From the NCBI RefSeq assembly GCF_010587385.1, contig NZ_CP047476.1, positions 310,001-374,000 on the forward strand: a stretch of 64,000 nucleotides of DNA. The letters are read 5' to 3'. Origin of the DNA: Vibrio astriarenae. GTDB lineage: Bacteria > Pseudomonadota > Gammaproteobacteria > Enterobacterales > Vibrionaceae. The notes beneath the pieces are model-generated. The model was not told the DNA's origin and ran no database searches. It worked only from the letters and a program-made list of their open reading frames with translations. This document shows positions 62,417 through 64,000 of the stretch, one piece after another. The first letter of the stretch is position 1. Each line of letters starts with the position of its first letter. A program made the translations under genes and the position numbers.

Positions 62417-62580
62417 AAGTGGTTATCCCAATAAGTTTATGAACAAAAAGTTATTGGGATGAGTTCTTGCGACTTGTCCTGCTTATTCTGATGGAACCAA
62501 GAGTAGCAGTTTGTCTATGATAGCTTTGCTTAGCCTCATTCACTTCAATTTGTCAGAGAAAGTGAATGAGGTATTTTTTT
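62417..62580 (+). ncRNA. Candidate small RNA between OMP and LysR genes
   Basis: After the OMP terminator comes a perfect 10-bp hairpin, ATCCCAATAA (62425-62434) with TTATTGGGAT (62451-62460). It is followed by a perfect 12-bp stem, CCTCATTCACTT (62534-62545) with AAGTGAATGAGG (62560-62571), and a long T-run. That second structure is a very strong + strand terminator with no + strand gene of its own. The region may be a 3'-UTR-derived or independent small RNA. Its promoter is not identified. Confidence 0.5.
62534..62580 (+). terminator. Strong + strand terminator before LysR gene
   Basis: A perfect 12-bp stem with a 14-base loop is followed by TATTTTTTT. It faces +, away from the leftward LysR gene, so it ends a + strand transcript. 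Confidence 0.88.
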
Positions 62581-62581
62581 A

Positions 62582-63496
62582 TCAATGACTTGAAGAGGGT
62601 GGGAGGACTTTTTCTATCAAAGACTCAATCCAGTGGAAGCGCGATGATTGAAGGAATCGGCTGTTGTAGATCAAACCAAGGTCTAGTTTGTTATATGTGG
62701 TCTTTTCATGAACTTTGATTAAGGCGTAATTGTCGTTTGGTAGTGATTCCAAGATGCTCATAGGGCATACAAGAACGGCGTCTGAATGACGGATTTCTTT
62801 GAGGAGAGGGTTGATATTTTGCGACCGCATGCGTGGCTTAAAGTGCTTGAATGCCTGAAGTTTCTTAACAATCATCTGGTCAGAATTAAATTCAGGAACA
62901 ATCAGACCTAACAGGTCAAGATTCGCAAAGTCATCGAGGTCTAATACTGCGCCTGCTCTTGGGTGATCTTTCCGGCACAGACCTTGAAAAGAGTATCCAC
63001 CCACTTTGACTTGTCTGAGTTGCTTGCTGACATCTAACGGATAAAAGTTAATTGCAAAATCGAGTTCACCTGTGAGTAATTGCGTTGCTGTTGTGACGGT
63101 GTAACTGTGCAGCTCGATAGTGACATTGGGTGCTTGTTCCGATAGCGCTTGTATGATCTTGTAACCGTGCGTTTCCATGATAAACGCATTGAGAGCGATG
63201 CGAAGCGTGCCATTCAATTCCTCAGGCTTAAATTCCGTGCTTTGAAGGCTGACTTGAAGTTCATCTAACAATCGTGGAAGAACATTCGCCAGTTCCTCCG
63301 CTTTGGGGGTAAGTGTGAAGCCTCGTGACTGACGAATGAACAGTTGGTCACCTATCTCACTGCGTATCTTAGCAAGGTTACGACTGACAGCAGGCTGGCT
63401 AGTACCCAGTATTTCCGCCGCTTTGTTGGTGTTTTGCACCTTAAGTAACACGATGAGGGTTTTGAGTAGGTTTAAATCAAATTTAGCAAGATCCAT
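62582..63496 (-). CDS. LysR family transcriptional regulator
   Basis: The 304-residue protein has the LysR helix-turn-helix (FDLNLLKTLIVLLKVQNTNK, EILGTSQPAVSRNLAKI, DQLFIRQ) and an effector domain with DFAINFYPLDV and RKDHPRAG. It is convergent with the outer-membrane protein gene and single. Its target is unknown; the divergent MCP-side region (63497-63582) shows no clear T-N11-A dyad. Confidence 0.92.
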   Translation of the reverse strand: MDLAKFDLNLLKTLIVLLKVQNTNKAAEILGTSQPAVSRNLAKIRSEIGDQLFIRQSRGFTLTPKAEELANVLPRLLDELQVSLQSTEFKPEELNGTLRIALNAFIMETHGYKIIQALSEQAPNVTIELHSYTVTTATQLLTGELDFAINFYPLDVSKQLRQVKVGGYSFQGLCRKDHPRAGAVLDLDDFANLDLLGLIVPEFNSDQMIVKKLQAFKHFKPRMRSQNINPLLKEIRHSDAVLVCPMSILESLPNDNYALIKVHEKTTYNKLDLGLIYNSRFLQSSRFHWIESLIEKVLPPSSSH

Positions 63497-63582
63497 AGTG
63501 ACGTTTCAATGATATAACCAAAATGATATGTCGATATTAGAAGATATGGCTCTAGATGCAATAGGAATACGAATAGAAAAGA

Positions 63583-63620
63583 TAAAAGCCGCAAAAGGGT
63601 ATGGCACCCGTTTGCGGCGT
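63583..63620 (-). terminator. Terminator after chemoreceptor gene
   Basis: On the minus strand GCCGCAAA-CGGGT and ACCC-TTTTGCGGC pair as a two-part stem and are followed by TTTTATCTTTT. Confidence 0.78.
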
Positions 63621-63650
63621 AGCGCAGCCCGCTTGGCAATAGACTGCTAA

Positions 63651-64000
63651 TTAGTGAATGAACTGCTCGCGGATGACCGTCACATTCTGATTGCTTATCT
63701 CACCTTGTTTGTAGATGGTATCGAGCTTTTGAGCGATGGCGATATTGCTCTTTAACAGCTGGTCTGTCTCTTCAACATGTGAATCAATGTCTTGAATATT
63801 GTTCAAGATGCTCACCGTTTGCTGGTTTGCGTTGTTCATTTCTGATGACGCAATATTCACATCTTGAGAAATCTGCGTTATCTGTTGGAGCAAGCGCGCC
63901 ACACTGTCACGTGAATCGTTCAGAGAAGTTTGAGTGTTTTGCGCTAGCTTTCGCACTTCATCAGCGACAACAGCAAACCCTCGACCGTATTGGCCAGCAC
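63651..64000 (-). CDS. Methyl-accepting chemotaxis protein, C-terminal part (cut by right edge)
   Basis: The frame is open to the window edge and its first visible residues, AGQYGRGFAVVADEVRKLA, are the conserved signalling tip of chemoreceptors. The remaining 100 residues form a heptad-rich coiled coil (SLNDSRDSVARLLQQITQIS, NNANQQTVSILNNIQDID) and end EQFIH without the pentapeptide for CheR/CheB docking. It signals to CheA through CheW. The sensor domain lies outside the window. Confidence 0.93.
   Translation of the reverse strand, partial: AGQYGRGFAVVADEVRKLAQNTQTSLNDSRDSVARLLQQITQISQDVNIASSEMNNANQQTVSILNNIQDIDSHVEETDQLLKSNIAIAQKLDTIYKQGEISNQNVTVIREQFIH

Noticed and set aside
1..64000. 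CRISPR array, prophage, integron or insertion sequence
   Set aside because: No regularly spaced repeats, transposase, integrase or phage structural genes were seen in the window.

Overview
The window looks like a chromosomal segment of a marine Vibrio (Vibrionaceae, Gammaproteobacteria). The grounds are the character of the proteins (FolX/FolE/FolM, BCCT transporter, YidA, GalM, ElbB, hybrid histidine kinases), two PL7 alginate lyases, a Ser-type sulfatase with its anaerobic maturase, moderate G+C by eye, and dense intrinsic terminators. No rRNA, tRNA, CRISPR array, insertion sequence or prophage block was seen. Most of the window is accessory metabolism, regulators and outer-membrane or secreted proteins.

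Layout. 1-3.8 kb: a membrane protein cut by the left edge, a Nudix hydrolase, then a pterin block (folK-like, folX-folE-folM) that should make tetrahydromonapterin; phhB follows at 8.2 kb. 4-9.9 kb: elbB-like, a serine hydrolase, an aldose-epimerase-like protein, small hypotheticals, a secreted PL7 alginate lyase and a DUF6482 protein. 10-15 kb: a LacI regulator with two identical 16-bp palindromes, a cytoplasmic GH13 enzyme, a MalE-like binding protein without permeases, and an aldo/keto reductase. 15-18.6 kb: two paralogous ankyrin proteins around an NTF2-like protein and a LysR regulator. 18.9-26.3 kb: a CBM32-PL7 alginate lyase lipoprotein, an OmpA lipoprotein, a CDGSH-glutamate-synthase fusion, a BCCT transporter, a GNAT and a DUF1992 protein.

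26.4-40 kb: a double-receiver hybrid kinase, anaerobic sulfatase maturase, sulfatase, LysR, two divergent DUF1254 secreted proteins, a FadL-like outer-membrane gene broken by an in-frame TGA, a DUF3302/HlyD pair and an SGNH hydrolase. Four copies of one perfect dyad, TATTAA-N5-TTAATA, lie in the promoter regions of this block and nowhere else I could find. They suggest one LysR-type regulon, and this is the most interesting signal in the window.

40-47 kb: a CLCA_X/LPD1-like protein, a YdjM-like membrane protein, an SDR, an AraC regulator, an outer-membrane protein, an AI-2E family transporter and a sulfotransferase gene broken by an in-frame TAG. 47.7-51.5 kb: an uncharacterised secreted set (two small secreted proteins, a large MBL-fold hydrolase, a His-rich beta-barrel) with a repeated translation-start region. 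51.7-64 kb: a CHASE3 hybrid kinase, small hypotheticals, a subtilisin-like protease with PKD and Fn3-like repeats, a sugar block (yidA, fucose/arabinose isomerase family, galM) opposite an outer-membrane protein, a three-hairpin region that may be a small RNA, a LysR regulator and the end of a chemoreceptor.
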